Origin: Mesostigma viride
Lineage: Eukaryota; Streptophyta; Mesostigmatophyceae; Mesostigmatales; Mesostigmataceae
Direction: 5' to 3'
DNA: 64,000 nucleotides
Assembly (NCBI GenBank): GCA_009746045.1
Contig: RPFO01001383.1
Coordinates: forward strand, 115,098 to 179,097
Both the position numbers and the translations under genes were made by a program. Shown piece by piece: positions 9,412 through 19,480 of this stretch. Position 1 is the first letter of the stretch; each line of letters opens with the position of its first letter. The notes below the pieces were generated by a model, which made no database searches, was not told the DNA's origin, and worked only from the letters and a program-made list of their open reading frames with translations.

Positions 9412-10078
9412 GGGAAAACATCATTCCTACAATATTCCTAAGCACTAGACTCGCAGAAGGGACACTAGCAATGCGTGAATTCAACCCAGTTCACGCAATG
9501 TGGTTCTAATTAGACGACTCAGGTCTCTCCGCTTTACTGGGTCAAAAACAGGCAATATTCCACCAAATTGAGCGATTCCAACTACGGCCAAGCAAGGGAA
9601 GGCTCTCCCATACTAATTCGTTTTCGAAAGGAAAGGACGATTAAAACCTAAAGAAATCGTCTAATTCCAGGCAGGGCCTACCCTTCCATTAACCGTAACA
9701 GTGTTTCTGCTAAGGGGTGGGGGGTTCCGGTAACTCCGGTAGGGGGGGGGTCCGGCCGAGGCCGCGAAGCGGCCGAGGCCGGGGGGGGGTCCGGGGGGGC
9801 GGAGCCCCCCTCGGATGTTGGCGAATTTTTTTTGAAAAATAAAAACCCATGCAATAGGATTTCTTATACAGTTATATAATTTATCCTAAACTGTGAAGCC
9901 TTGCCTTAGTGGGCTGCTTGTGCCTTGAATCCTGATTCACATAGCCTTGGCATACGCAGGGCTCCCTAACAAAACATACGAAAATGATAACTTAGCATGC
10001 ATACAAGCATGCCTTGTCACAATAGGAGGTTACAAAACATAGTTGTCATCACTTGTAGGCTATGTAGCTCACATTAGC

Positions 10079-10450
10079 TCACCCATACATTATTGGCGTG
10101 ACCTCACACGATGCCGCCTTAGGGTTTGCATGCACCATACACCCATAGGCCGGAGTCGAAACAACCTGCTCCGACATGGCCTGCTCCGGAACATCACCGC
10201 CATGAATTTCGCGCTGTGGGTGCGCTGAGCCACCTGCATCGCCCTGCTCTACGGCACCCTCATCCCCATTCGTCTTATCAGTGTCGTCCCCTTCTAACTC
10301 GTTGCCTGCCTGCGCCTGGTGTGTAACGACCGTGCCCAAAGCCCGGCGACCGCTCGTACTGCCAGCCAAGGTCAAAACGCCACCACCTCGTGTGAAATGG
10401 TCCTTGAACTTGTAGCCCAGGGGAATCGGGGGCTCTTTCTTCTTCGTCAT
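10079..10450 (-). CDS. Hypothetical ORF inside the hAT element
   Basis: 123 codons with a basic start (MTKKKEPPIPLGYKFKDHF), then a Gly/Glu/Asp-rich region. No BED finger or RNase H-like core is visible. It might be a remnant first exon of a transposase, but the sequence alone does not show it. Confidence 0.3.
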   Translation of the reverse strand: MTKKKEPPIPLGYKFKDHFTRGGGVLTLAGSTSGRRALGTVVTHQAQAGNELEGDDTDKTNGDEGAVEQGDAGGSAHPQREIHGGDVPEQAMSEQVVSTPAYGCMVHANPKAASCEVTPIMYG

Positions 10451-11289
10451 GATTCACTTCTCTAGCGCACTATCGAAAAATGTAGGATTAGAAAACACGC
10501 AAAACAAAGTCAGCTGGCTCGACTGCCGTGAACTTTATGCATCGTCTAGCGGCTCAGCACCTTTACATCGTGTTGCGTACCTACTGCTGCAGGCATTCTG
10601 CAGCGCATTTGTTACCCGCTGAAGTCTACGCACTTGACAGACTGGAATTGCCGGCTGCCAAGTGCTGAGTGCTGACCCATTCGTTATAGGGTCAGATCTG
10701 CACCGCGCCACGCCTTTTGTTACTTGGGTACGGATAATCTATTTGCTCACAGATTGAAGTTGAAACTTTAGCCCCTCCTCGATCAACAGTAGTTGTTAGC
10801 ACGTCCAACAACTCAACTCAACTCAACATCAACAACAACGAGATTTGTGCTGGTCAAGCTCACACCGGTATTAAAAGTGGGCAACAACAACGACAACTGA
10901 AGTCGCGAGCGAGCAATGTTTGTGCAAATTCGCCTAGCCTAGACGAGCCGTTGCCCATGATTATTTTTTTAATACTGCATCTGAGGGTCACGCACTACTA
11001 TTTTAACCTCATCAGTAAGGTATCTTGTAGCTACGATAGGACCGTCGCGAGATTCCATGCCCTGCATGGCGCACTGGTTTTCGTCGGGCATTCAGCAGGG
11101 CTCTGCTGTGTCGGACTTTACATTCGGTGGAGGTGTTAGCATGGCAGCAATGTACAAACTATTTGTGGGTGCCGGGAATAGTAACATATACTAATCGAAA
11201 TTGATATTTTGTAATAGTCAGTATATAAGTACCGGGTTTGTCTGACGGGGAAACCGGGGAACCCCGGCCGGCATTATTTGCTTCCCGGT

Positions 11290-11485
11290 CGACCAGGTCA
11301 GCCCGGGCATGGCTTACCGGTCGGCCGGGGGGGGTTTCCTGCTCTGAACACAGCATACCGGTCGGTCGGGGGGGGGGTTCCTGCTTGACATATAGCATAC
11401 CGGTCGGCCGGGGGGGGTTTCCTGCTTGGCATATAGCATACCGGTCGGCCGGGGGGGGCTTACCGGTCGGCCGGGGGGGCACCGG
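11290..11485. repeat. G-run minisatellite in hAT right end
   Basis: The block TACCGGTCGGCCGGGGGG recurs five times with spacers derived from a repeated unit of roughly 40-45 bp. Each unit ends in a run of 7-9 G. A related G/C-rich stretch lies at the left end (9713-9815). Confidence 0.8.
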
Positions 11486-11531
11486 TAATTACCGGAGAAT
11501 TACCGGTACCGGTGCGTTAGCAGAAACACTG

Positions 11532-11955
11532 AACCGTAATGCTACCGAGGTGATACGACCAATTTTCCACTAGAATTCGCCAAGTCCGGTCCATATGCTG
11601 CGCCTCTACAGGGCAAAAGAGTCTAAAAAGGTTCGTTAAAAGACTTGCAAAAAAGGTTCGTTAAAAGACTGCAAAAAGGTTCGTTAAAAGACTGCAAAAA
11701 GGTTCGTAAAGGGAAAAACTGCAAAAAGGTTCGTAACAAGATTCCAAAAATGGGCCGATCTGATTTTGATATACTACGTTAGCACTAAGTATTAAGACAG
11801 AAGCTTGCAAGGCTTCGATATGCCAAATTTTACTGAGTATCCCGTGTCCTCTCTAGGAAGCAGCACTTGGGATCTAACTCAATGGGCTAGGCGCACCTTG
11901 TAGCTTGCCCGATTCGTTGACTTCGGTTGACGACCGAATATTGAATAATGAAATT
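11532..11955 (-). repeat. Terminal-repeat-like segment shared by copies B and C
   Basis: About 420 bp matching 16536-16965 and, more distantly, 17493-17892. It contains a short tandem repeat of about 22 bp (AAAAAGGTTCGTTAAAAGAC) at 11615-11745. Because the units are head to tail, the exact ends of the repeat, and whether it is a true LTR, cannot be fixed from this window. Confidence 0.65.
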
Positions 11956-12729
11956 AATGACTTCAATGCGGCGCGTTTGGCCGTTTGCAGCTCTGTGCAG
12001 TCCAGCAGGGGCGCTCCTCCGAGTCCAATGTTACGTCCGGACCTGTGATCAGACCCGGGCCGGGTCCTGATCAAGGTATCATGAAAGAATCTTTAACCCG
12101 TTGGACAATGGGTTGCAACTTGGCAATGGCTCATGCCAACGTCTTTATTTCATTAATAATAAACGGTGAATCCGGGGCCAACTAATCGGGACAAGGGGGG
12201 AAGAACTAAAATGGATTACGCAGGCTCAGGACCATGAACGCGTGGGAAGGTTGGGCCACCTTCCCCATCCATATACTTTGACTACCGCGCGGTGGCGGGG
12301 ACGCACGCGTTCGGCGCCACGCGCTACAACTTGTCTCTTGAGCACACGAACAGACACCGGGCCAACCGGCCCTGAACAAACATGGATCACACACTTCGGG
12401 TCGTTTGGCACACACACACACACACAAACTATCTTACGACTCTTGGTTTTTCAGAAGTGTACAAAATAGTGTGCCACGACTATACTTCTAACACACCAAA
12501 CGGACGGTGACCGGGCCGGTCCCCTCCGATCGGCACAAGCTAACTCTAAAAATAATTGTCCGTTTTGTCCGCTTCCAGCGGCGGACTGTCACACGTTGAT
12601 CACTTTATCATGCTACAGTATTGTTGCCTTAGGATGCAACAGGTGCGGTCGCTTCACCCAGTCGCGTGGTATATACTGGCAAAAATACTGGGGCGGGGTC
12701 TGACCGCAAGGTGCCCCCGTCTTGGCGGT

Positions 12730-14544
12730 CTACTCTTCCCCCTCCCCCAAAGGCGGGTCACGGTAGAAAGAGTCGAGCGCCGCCTTACCACCGAGTAGAG
12801 CGGAAGGTGGCTCGTCGGCGGGCAGGCTGCCGGCGGGGTCTTGCGGTTGAACATCCACCTCATTCAGCGAGCGAGGCGAACGCTGCGTCGGACGAGCCGT
12901 AGGTAGGGTATTGGTCGGGCGCTGAAAAGGAACGGGGCGGCCGGTCGGAGCCCGAGAGCGCTGCTGCGTTGTAGGAGCGGTAGCCAGGGCGCCAGTGAGG
13001 AAACGAGGGCAAGCACGCTTGATGTGCCCAATTTCCTGACAGTGATAGCAGCGGATGCGCAAGGCATCCATCACAGCCAACTCGGCCACACGCAAGGGGA
13101 TCTGAAGCTCATCGACAAACTCGTCCTGGTCGGGTTCAGTAACCACGCCTAACTGATTCACGCTCGCGCTGGCCGTGCGCTGTTGGGGCATGATGAGGTC
13201 CGCGACTCGAAGGAGATAGGGGCCAATCTGCCGCAGCTGTAGGTCGTGCCGTCGGCTTTTAGAAAAGTGGCGGAAGACCTCAGCGAGGAGTGCTGGGTGC
13301 AAACATTCAAGAAAGCGGGTGCGGGCCTCGGCACCTGAGACATCCTTAAGGCGAGCCAGGCGCAGGTCAAAGTCGGTCATATACGCCAAGACATGGCGCT
13401 GGCCTTGACGGAGGCGACCGAATTCCAACCGCTCGCGGCGATCGGCGTAAGGGGGAATACAACGGCGCTCAATGCGTGCCATCAGCTCAGCAACCGAAGC
13501 AGGGTACGTATGGGAGGCCACTTCTTCACACCCCAAGAGAGAGGCGACAGCACGGTCAAGAGCACGGGTGCAAATGAGGCCTATTTCAACGGAGTCAGAC
13601 AGACGCCAATCGTGGTATTCCTCCCACAGAGAAAATTCCTTATACAAGGAGTGTTTCCAATCAAGAATCTGTTGGGCTGTACAATCGAGCGTCAGTCTAG
13701 TGACGGATAGCGTGGGCAAAGCTGGAGGTTCGCGGTCTTTACCACCAAGACGGCGGGGACACCTCAACATATCCAACCCACGGAGGTAGCGAATCATCAC
13801 TCTCGTTGTCCTCGGCGGGTTCCTCACCATTTTCGCTGGGACACAAGTCCGGTACGTTGTCGACCGGGTTGTAAGACGGGACTGGAGCACGGGCAGGAAC
13901 GCCAGGAGCAGAACGGGCGCCTCGGGTAGTCGTGCGTGACCGAGGGCGAGCAGAGTGCGTCTCATAATAGAATTGATGGTCGTACAAGGGATCAGAGGGA
14001 CGCATGGTACAGAAATCGGCGTGTGAGTGTGGGCCATGGAGTAGGGCCCATTTGCCAGCTCAGATATGGCCTCTGTACGAGGAATAGCGGGACGTGCTAC
14101 CCGACCACCGATAGGGGCGGACAGACGCACAGATGACGGTGGGTGAGCACGCAATCCCGGGCGCAGGCTAGCACGAGGGGCTACTGATGCGACAGGATAT
14201 TGGCCGACAATTCGCCCAACATGTAACTGGGTTTGTGGGCTAGCACTGCCACCACCACGCCCGCGACCAACCGGAGAGGTGCGAGGGATAGCTACCTGGG
14301 GCAGATCAGGGGTAAGGTGTAGAGTGGGCTCGGGAGCCGCAGGGGATTGGTTTGCTGCCCTGTCATTAATAGGAGCGGTCTCGGGTGGGACTACACTAGC
14401 AGCCGGTGCAGGGACAGGCTGAGGGGGCCGTGCCTGGGGTTGGCCGGCCTGATGGGACCGGGTACGCTGACTCACAGCGTCTGCATCGTCTACTCCTGCC
14501 TGCCTAGGCTGATGTTGACTATGATCGGCCATTTGTTTATGCAC
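12730..14544 (-). CDS. Gag polyprotein with CCHC zinc knuckle
   Basis: 604 residues, uninterrupted. Residues 1-200 are low-complexity Pro/Arg/Ala/Gln. From about 290 to 420 it has a Ty3/gypsy-type Gag (capsid) pattern: a Trp-rich helix (WKHSLYKEFSLWEEY), then RLEFGRLRQGQRHVLAYMTD followed by helices around FLECLHPALLAEVF. A retroviral zinc knuckle CYHCQEIGHIKRACP (C-x2-C-x4-H-x4-C) lies at about 499-513, followed by a Pro/Arg tail. It would assemble particles and package the element RNA. The ATG in MHKQMADH is shared by copies A and B. No protease follows; the stop is real and 3' untranslated sequence continues. Confidence 0.85.
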   Translation of the reverse strand: MHKQMADHSQHQPRQAGVDDADAVSQRTRSHQAGQPQARPPQPVPAPAASVVPPETAPINDRAANQSPAAPEPTLHLTPDLPQVAIPRTSPVGRGRGGGSASPQTQLHVGRIVGQYPVASVAPRASLRPGLRAHPPSSVRLSAPIGGRVARPAIPRTEAISELANGPYSMAHTHTPISVPCVPLIPCTTINSIMRRTLLALGHARLPEAPVLLLAFLPVLQSRLTTRSTTYRTCVPAKMVRNPPRTTRVMIRYLRGLDMLRCPRRLGGKDREPPALPTLSVTRLTLDCTAQQILDWKHSLYKEFSLWEEYHDWRLSDSVEIGLICTRALDRAVASLLGCEEVASHTYPASVAELMARIERRCIPPYADRRERLEFGRLRQGQRHVLAYMTDFDLRLARLKDVSGAEARTRFLECLHPALLAEVFRHFSKSRRHDLQLRQIGPYLLRVADLIMPQQRTASASVNQLGVVTEPDQDEFVDELQIPLRVAELAVMDALRIRCYHCQEIGHIKRACPRFLTGALATAPTTQQRSRAPTGRPVPFQRPTNTLPTARPTQRSPRSLNEVDVQPQDPAGSLPADEPPSALLGGKAALDSFYRDPPLGEGEE

Positions 14545-14634
14545 GCAAGAATTTAATTACTACTAGTTATTGAATTAAACACAAGGGGTCTCACTAGTTC
14601 CGCTATATAGAAGGAAGAACGGTCAAGACGTTAT

Positions 14635-15132
14635 CTAGCCCTCGATATTTACGGGGTCCGTCATTGGACCGTCTGAGGTACGGTGCACGTACTCCTCGCC
14701 GCCGAAAACAGTGAAGTCACTAGTTGGGGCAGGCTCCAGGCGTGCGGCGCGCGCGATAGCTTTAATGACCCAGATACTACGGAGGAGGTACCCGCCGCCA
14801 ATTGTGCGGATGGCCGTACGCCGAGGCCGCGGGCCGGCCGGGCGTGACTTTGGGAGGACAAGTGACGCGAGGACGTTAGGGGCCGCGGGTTCCATAAATG
14901 GAGGAAGACTTGCGTCGTCCTCGTGGGAGAAAAGTGCGCGGTATACCAGATGGGCGTGGGCGGTCTGATGATACGACTCGCCGTATCCGTGCACTCGTTT
15001 GCGGATGAGCTTGACAGCCGCGCGGTACCGGGCCGTTAACTCGCGAGCTTTCTCGCCAGGGTAGGCGTTTTCCAGTGTTAGAATGTCGATTTCCTTTGGG
15101 GATAATCCGTTACGAGGAAAGGGGACCCCCAT
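14635..15132 (-). CDS. Conserved unknown protein of the retroelement, copy C
   Basis: 165 residues. It is collinear with the copies at 3289 and 7766, with an in-frame deletion of 8-9 codons in the C-terminal third. The N-terminal block with VYRALFSHEDDASLPPF is kept. The ORF stops 91 bp before the Gag start. Function unknown. Confidence 0.55.
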   Translation of the reverse strand: MGVPFPRNGLSPKEIDILTLENAYPGEKARELTARYRAAVKLIRKRVHGYGESYHQTAHAHLVYRALFSHEDDASLPPFMEPAAPNVLASLVLPKSRPAGPRPRRTAIRTIGGGYLLRSIWVIKAIARAARLEPAPTSDFTVFGGEEYVHRTSDGPMTDPVNIEG

Positions 15133-15367
15133 GCTGGGGTACCATTTTGGGGGTACAGTAGCGACACGAAATAAAAATCAAGCCCACTGGGGTCAGTGAC
15201 TTGATGATTTTAGGCCTCTAAGAAAGAAGTAGGCCAAACAAATTAGAAACAATAAAACATGATTTAATTAAGCAACACTACTCGGGTCTACCGCCTGCAT
15301 CCTTATCATGGCCTGTTTATTTTCCCTCTATCAGTACTGCTAACCACCCAATAAGAGGCGGGGGTGA

Positions 15368-15824
15368 CTACTGGCACGCGTCACCCTTGTACTCCCTAAC
15401 TAGATGTCGTAAAAGGCGGGACAAATGTACTACTTGTCTAGTGACTTGTGACAAGGCAGGAGAGGGGCACGGTTCAGGAGACGGAATGACAAGGGTACAT
15501 CGAGCACGGCGAGTAGGGTTGGTGACCGGGTGCCCACGTCTATGGAGTCCTTCTGGGGCACGCAAGTTATCTATAAGGTATTCATATGCTGCATCCAATG
15601 AGTGGAAACCCTGGGTATTCACACTGTGGGATCCCTGAGGTTATGTTACTGGCTGTAACCCAACTAAGTACTATGCCTGCAAACGTAGGGGTGATTACAG
15701 CATAGAAGGGGTAGTTACTACCTGTACCGTTGGGACGCCAAATGGAACCAAGATCACGGGGTACTCGTTTCTTACTATGGGATGCAGAGGATTGGGAAGA
15801 GCTAGCAGATTGGGGCACACGCAT
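15368..15824 (-). pseudogene. Viroplasmin-like gene, copy C, one-base frameshift
   Basis: The gene is split into overlapping frames 15582-15824 and 15368-15622. Compared with copy B, one extra A in a run near 15606 shifts the frame inside the domain, just after CEYPGF. Apart from this it is nearly identical to copy B, so the damage is recent. Confidence 0.8.
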
Positions 15825-16535
15825 TATGATACCATATTACTAATGACAGCCTACTCATGAGCACATACCTTGGTAACTGAAAGGGCCAGAGGGGGACCGT
15901 GAGCAGGGTGGGTAGGTTTTCTCAGGGGGTGGTAGCAAGGGCCTGTTTCAAACAAGCAGCGCAAGCATGCACACCACTCGGTTAACGGGGTGATACTAAC
16001 CCATAACCCACAGCACAATTACCACCTGTTTTTAGTGAAATTTCGGCAGCATTTCCCCTGTACAGTGGGGGAATGCTGGCCACCCTGAGGTCGTGGCTGG
16101 GTCGTCGCAGTCTTGGGCCCTTCACCACTTGGGCCCTTCACCAATGGAAGAAAAATGGAAAACAATGCTGGCGACCCTTGGCGTCCTGGCTCGTAGCCGT
16201 CTCGTGTGAAAATGGAGACAAAACCACACAAGCAAGACCTTACTGCGCATGCCAAGCCAAGACACCATTCCTACAATATTCCCAAGCAATATACTCGCAG
16301 CAGGGACACTAGCAATACGTGAATTCAACCCAGTTCACGCAATGTGGTTCTAATTTGACGACTCAAGTCTCTCCGCTTTACTGGGTCAAAAACAGGCAAT
16401 ATTCCACCAAATTGAGCGATTCCAACTACGGCCAAGTAAGGGAAGGGTCTCCCCTACTTGCTAATTCGTTTTCGAGTAGAAAGGACGATTGAAACCTAAA
16501 GAGATCGTCTAACTCCAGGCAGGGCCTGCCCTACC

Positions 16536-16965
16536 ATTAACCGTAATGCTACCAAGGTGATGCGACCAATTTTTCACTAGAAATTGCCAAGTCGGGTCCA
16601 GATGCTGCGCATCTGCAGGGCAAAAGAGTCTAAAAAGGTTCGTTAAAAGACTGCAAAAAGGTCCGTCACAAGACCGCAAAAAGGTTCGTTAAAAGACTGC
16701 AAAAAGGTTCGTTAAAAAGGAAAAAACTGCAAAAAGGTTCGTAAAAAGATTCCAAAAATGGGTCATTCCGATTCGATATACTACATTAGCACTAGGTATT
16801 AAGACAGAAGCTTGCAAGGCTTCGATCTGCCAAATTTATTGAGTATCCCGTGTCCTCTCTAGGATGCAGCACTTGGGATCTAACTCAGCAGTGGGCTAGG
16901 TGTACCTTGTCGCTTGCCCGAATCGTTGACTTCGGCTGACGACCGAATATTGAATAATGAAAACG
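16536..16965 (-). repeat. Terminal-repeat-like segment upstream of copy C
   Basis: Matches 11532-11955 with small differences, including the AAAAAGGTTCGTTAAAAGAC tandem tract (16630-16755). It also serves as the downstream segment of fragment D. Confidence 0.65.
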
Positions 16966-18560
16966 ACTTCAATGGGGGAAATGCCGGCCACCCTGGGGCT
17001 GTAGCTGGGTGGTCGCAGTCTTGGGGCCTTCACCACTTTGGCCCTTCACCAATGGAAGAAAAACGGAAATCAAAATGCTGGCGAGCCTCGGCTGCCTGGC
17101 TCGTAGCCGTCTCGTGAGAAAAAGGGGACAAAACCACACAGGCAAAGCCTAACTGCGCGAGCCAAGCCAAGACACTATTCCTACAATATTCCTCAGCAAT
17201 TTAATCGAATCAGGGACACTAGCACTGCGTGAATTCAAAACAGTTCACGCAATTCGGTTATAAATTGACGACTCAAATCTGGCCGCTTTTCTGGGTCAAA
17301 AAAAAATTATAACATGCCTCTGTTGGGAGATCATGTAGCACATGGGTCAAAAGCAGGCAATATACCACCAAATTTTGCAATTCCGAATACGGTCAAGGGA
17401 AGGGTCTCCCCTACTTGCTAAATCATTTTCGAGTAGAAAGGATGAGTAAAACCTAAAGAGATCGTCTAATTTTGGGCAGTGCCTGCCCTACCATTAGCCG
17501 TAATGATATAGAGGTGATACGACCAAATTTTCACACTAAGTTGCGTAAAGTCGGGTCCAAATGCTGCGCAAAATAGTCAAAAAAAGGTTCGGAAAAAGGG
17601 TCCTAGAAAGATTGAAACACAGACCTTACAAAGGTTGGTAGAAATGTTCGTATAAAAAAGAAAAGGATAAAAAAAAAGGTTCGATTTCGGTTGAATGGGG
17701 ATCCAAAAATGTTTGATTCGATTTACTACGTTAGCACTAGTAAGGCCGAAGTTGGCAAGGCTTCGATCTGCCTACTTTAGTGAGCATCCGGTGTCCTCGC
17801 TCGGAGGCAGCAGTTGGGATCTTACTGAGCGGGCTAGGCGTACCTTGTCACATGCCCGATCTGTTGACTTCGGTTGATGACCGAATCATGAAGACGACTT
17901 GAATTGACGTTGCAGCCCTGTGCTGCCCTGCACAGATGACCTCCGAGCCCAATGTTACGTCCTTGGAGTTGACCAAATCAGCCGGGTCAGAATCTTGGTC
18001 GGTATAATAAAACAGGAAAGCTCTTTGCCCTAATGGGCAGTGGTTGCAATGCCAAGTGCCACTCGAGCACGTCGTCGTTTTTACAAATTCAGTGGGTCAT
18101 CAAAAGTACACGGGACAAGGGTTGACGAACTAGACGCATGCTCAGGTTGTGAACGCATGAGGAGGTTGGACCAACATCCTGACCAAAGTACCTTGACCAG
18201 CTCGAGGTAGCGGCGGCGCACGCGCTCGGCGCCACACGCCCCCGCTTGCCTGTTGGCAAACTGAAAAGACACTGGGCCAACCGGCCCTTGACAAACTTGG
18301 GACACACGGCCTGGGTCACATTGGGCACAAGGGTTTAGACTAGCTGTTGCAACGACAGGTACGCAACGCAGGTGTTGACAATAACTAAACCTACCGGACG
18401 GTACCACATTGGTCCTGACCGAGTACACGACCGGCTACACCGGTCAGCAGCACATAACTTTCAACACACTTGTCCAAATTCAGCGGAAGCTGGGGCGAAT
18501 GAACGGACGTAACAAACTCTATGTCCGGGTAACACTATTGTTGCGTTGGGATGCAACAAC
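16966..18560 (-). mobile_element. Retroelement fragment D
   Basis: A deleted fourth unit. 16975-17480 is leader sequence. 17493-17892 is a divergent terminal segment, and 17893 to about 18500 matches the 3' region of copy C at lower identity. All ORFs are missing. Its greater divergence suggests an older unit. The right limit is uncertain. Confidence 0.6.
17302..17343 (-). mobile_element. 42-bp severely 5'-truncated LINE/SINE insertion
   Basis: A 42-bp block lies between 9-bp duplications GGGTCAAAA (17293-17301, 17344-17352) and is absent from the same position of copies B and C. It matches the 3' end of the LINE at 53308-53343 (on -, TGTGCTACATGATCTCCCAA, then GTTATAA) followed by a T-rich tail. 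This is what extreme 5' truncation during target-primed reverse transcription would leave. Confidence 0.7.
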
Positions 18561-18721
18561 GTGCACCCCAAAAAGCTGTAATTACGTCGGGGTGTGTGCT
18601 TACGTCTAGGGTGGCATGCTCGGTTCGAGCCTGGACCAGGGTGCCGCCCCGTGCAATCTCGCTCTTTTAGATCCGTGCAGCCGAAGGGGGCAAACTGCCC
18701 TAAACCTACAGCAGCAATGCC

Positions 18722-19480
18722 GGGCCCTCCGACTGAAAACCAACCGGCTCAGGGTCGGATCGGGAAATCCGTTGGAGGGGTTCCGAAGGGTCTAATAGGG
18801 TTTCCCCCCGTCGCCTGTGGCCTTTAGGGAGCAGGCGTTTGTGTCTTGCCACTCCTTGTAGCGAAGTTGAAAGGCCCTTACCAAGCGTTCAATCGACGTC
18901 CAGTTCTCTTTATATGCTGGAAAAGTCTCTTGCTCTCGCAGCGCAGCACTTACATGTGCCCACAAAGTGCCGATGAGCTGCTTGTTGCGATGCACCAAAG
19001 GATTATGGAGCCTGACCTGAGCGACGAGACATGCGAGACGATGATTTGCGGCCGCGGACCCCTTCCATGCTAGGATAGTTTTCGCGGTAGTGGGCCCGCT
19101 GCTACCCGCTGCTTTCTGCTTTGATTTACCTGCATTCAGCGGCACTATAGGCGGCTTAGTGGCCTCCTGTGCCGGCGGGCCTTCTGCTGCCTGCTGGTCA
19201 GCCATAAAAAAAAGGGACAGCGCTTCCTCTTCATGCACGCTTCTTCCTCGTGTCTTACGCAAGTACCAGCCTGCACGTCGTAACAAAGTGCAGCTGGCGC
19301 CAAGCTTTCGCGCTGATTTTCCCGCCCTGCTCCGACTCAAAATGCTCAGACGACTTTTTGCTTTTTGCCCCTTTTCCGTCGGACCAAATTCAGGCGGTTT
19401 GACTGAAAATCTGCGCGAAGCGCGGATCCGGTCATTTTAGTCGGAGCAGAGCGTCGACACCGGTTTCAGTCGGAGGGTCC
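18722..19480. mobile_element. Small inverted-repeat element with Myb/SANT-like ORF
   Basis: The ends are imperfect inverted repeats, CCCTCCGACTGAAA (from 18726) and TTTCAGTCGGAGGG (to 19478). Related CAGTCGG/TTAGTCGGAG motifs recur just inside the right end, and a near copy of the right end stands in direct orientation at 18772-18800. No target duplication is obvious, so the superfamily is open; PIF/Harbinger would fit the accompanying Myb-like ORF. Confidence 0.5.
18792..19205 (-). CDS. Myb/SANT-like domain protein
   Basis: 137 residues from the ATG at 19205 (an open frame extends upstream without an ATG). A Pro/Ala/Lys-rich start is followed by about 65 residues with the helical pattern of trihelix/Myb-SANT-like DNA-binding domains: LACLVAQVRLHN, then LWAHVSAAL, then WTSIERLVRAFQLRYKEW. 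PIF/Harbinger elements encode such a protein beside the transposase; no transposase is visible here. It could also be a domesticated or captured fragment. Confidence 0.45.
   Translation of the reverse strand: MADQQAAEGPPAQEATKPPIVPLNAGKSKQKAAGSSGPTTAKTILAWKGSAAANHRLACLVAQVRLHNPLVHRNKQLIGTLWAHVSAALREQETFPAYKENWTSIERLVRAFQLRYKEWQDTNACSLKATGDGGKPY

Larger units (their letters stand above)
9699..11531. mobile_element. hAT-type DNA transposon, 1.83 kb, non-autonomous
   Basis: Inverted ends CAGTGTTTCTGCTAA (left) and TTAGCAGAAACACTG (right) are flanked by a perfect 8-bp duplication AACCGTAA (9691-9698, 11532-11539). An 8-bp duplication and CAGTG-type ends define the hAT superfamily. The unoccupied site (ATTAACCGTAATGCTACC) is preserved in copy C near 16541. 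There is no transposase core; one ORF of 123 codons is present. Both ends are unusually G-rich. It inserted after the B/C array formed or into one copy of it. Confidence 0.93.
7088..11955 (-). mobile_element. Gag-bearing LTR-like retroelement, copy B, interrupted by hAT
   Basis: The internal region at 7088-9690 is in the same order as copy C but lacks most of gag and part of the 3' region. Its upstream terminal-repeat-like segment starts near 9660, is interrupted by the hAT element at 9699-11531, and resumes at 11532-11955. The same segment also serves as the downstream terminal repeat of copy C, so B and C share it in a head-to-tail array. Confidence 0.75.
11956..16965 (-). mobile_element. 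Gag-bearing LTR-like retroelement, copy C (most complete)
   Basis: A 5.0-kb unit on -: terminal segment (16536-16965), leader, frameshifted viroplasmin-like ORF (15824-15368), unknown ORF (15132-14635), full Gag (14544-12730), 3' region (to 11956), then the terminal segment shared with copy B. No protease, RT, RNase H or integrase is present, which resembles plant TR-GAG-type non-autonomous elements apart from the extra ORFs. Confidence 0.8.
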
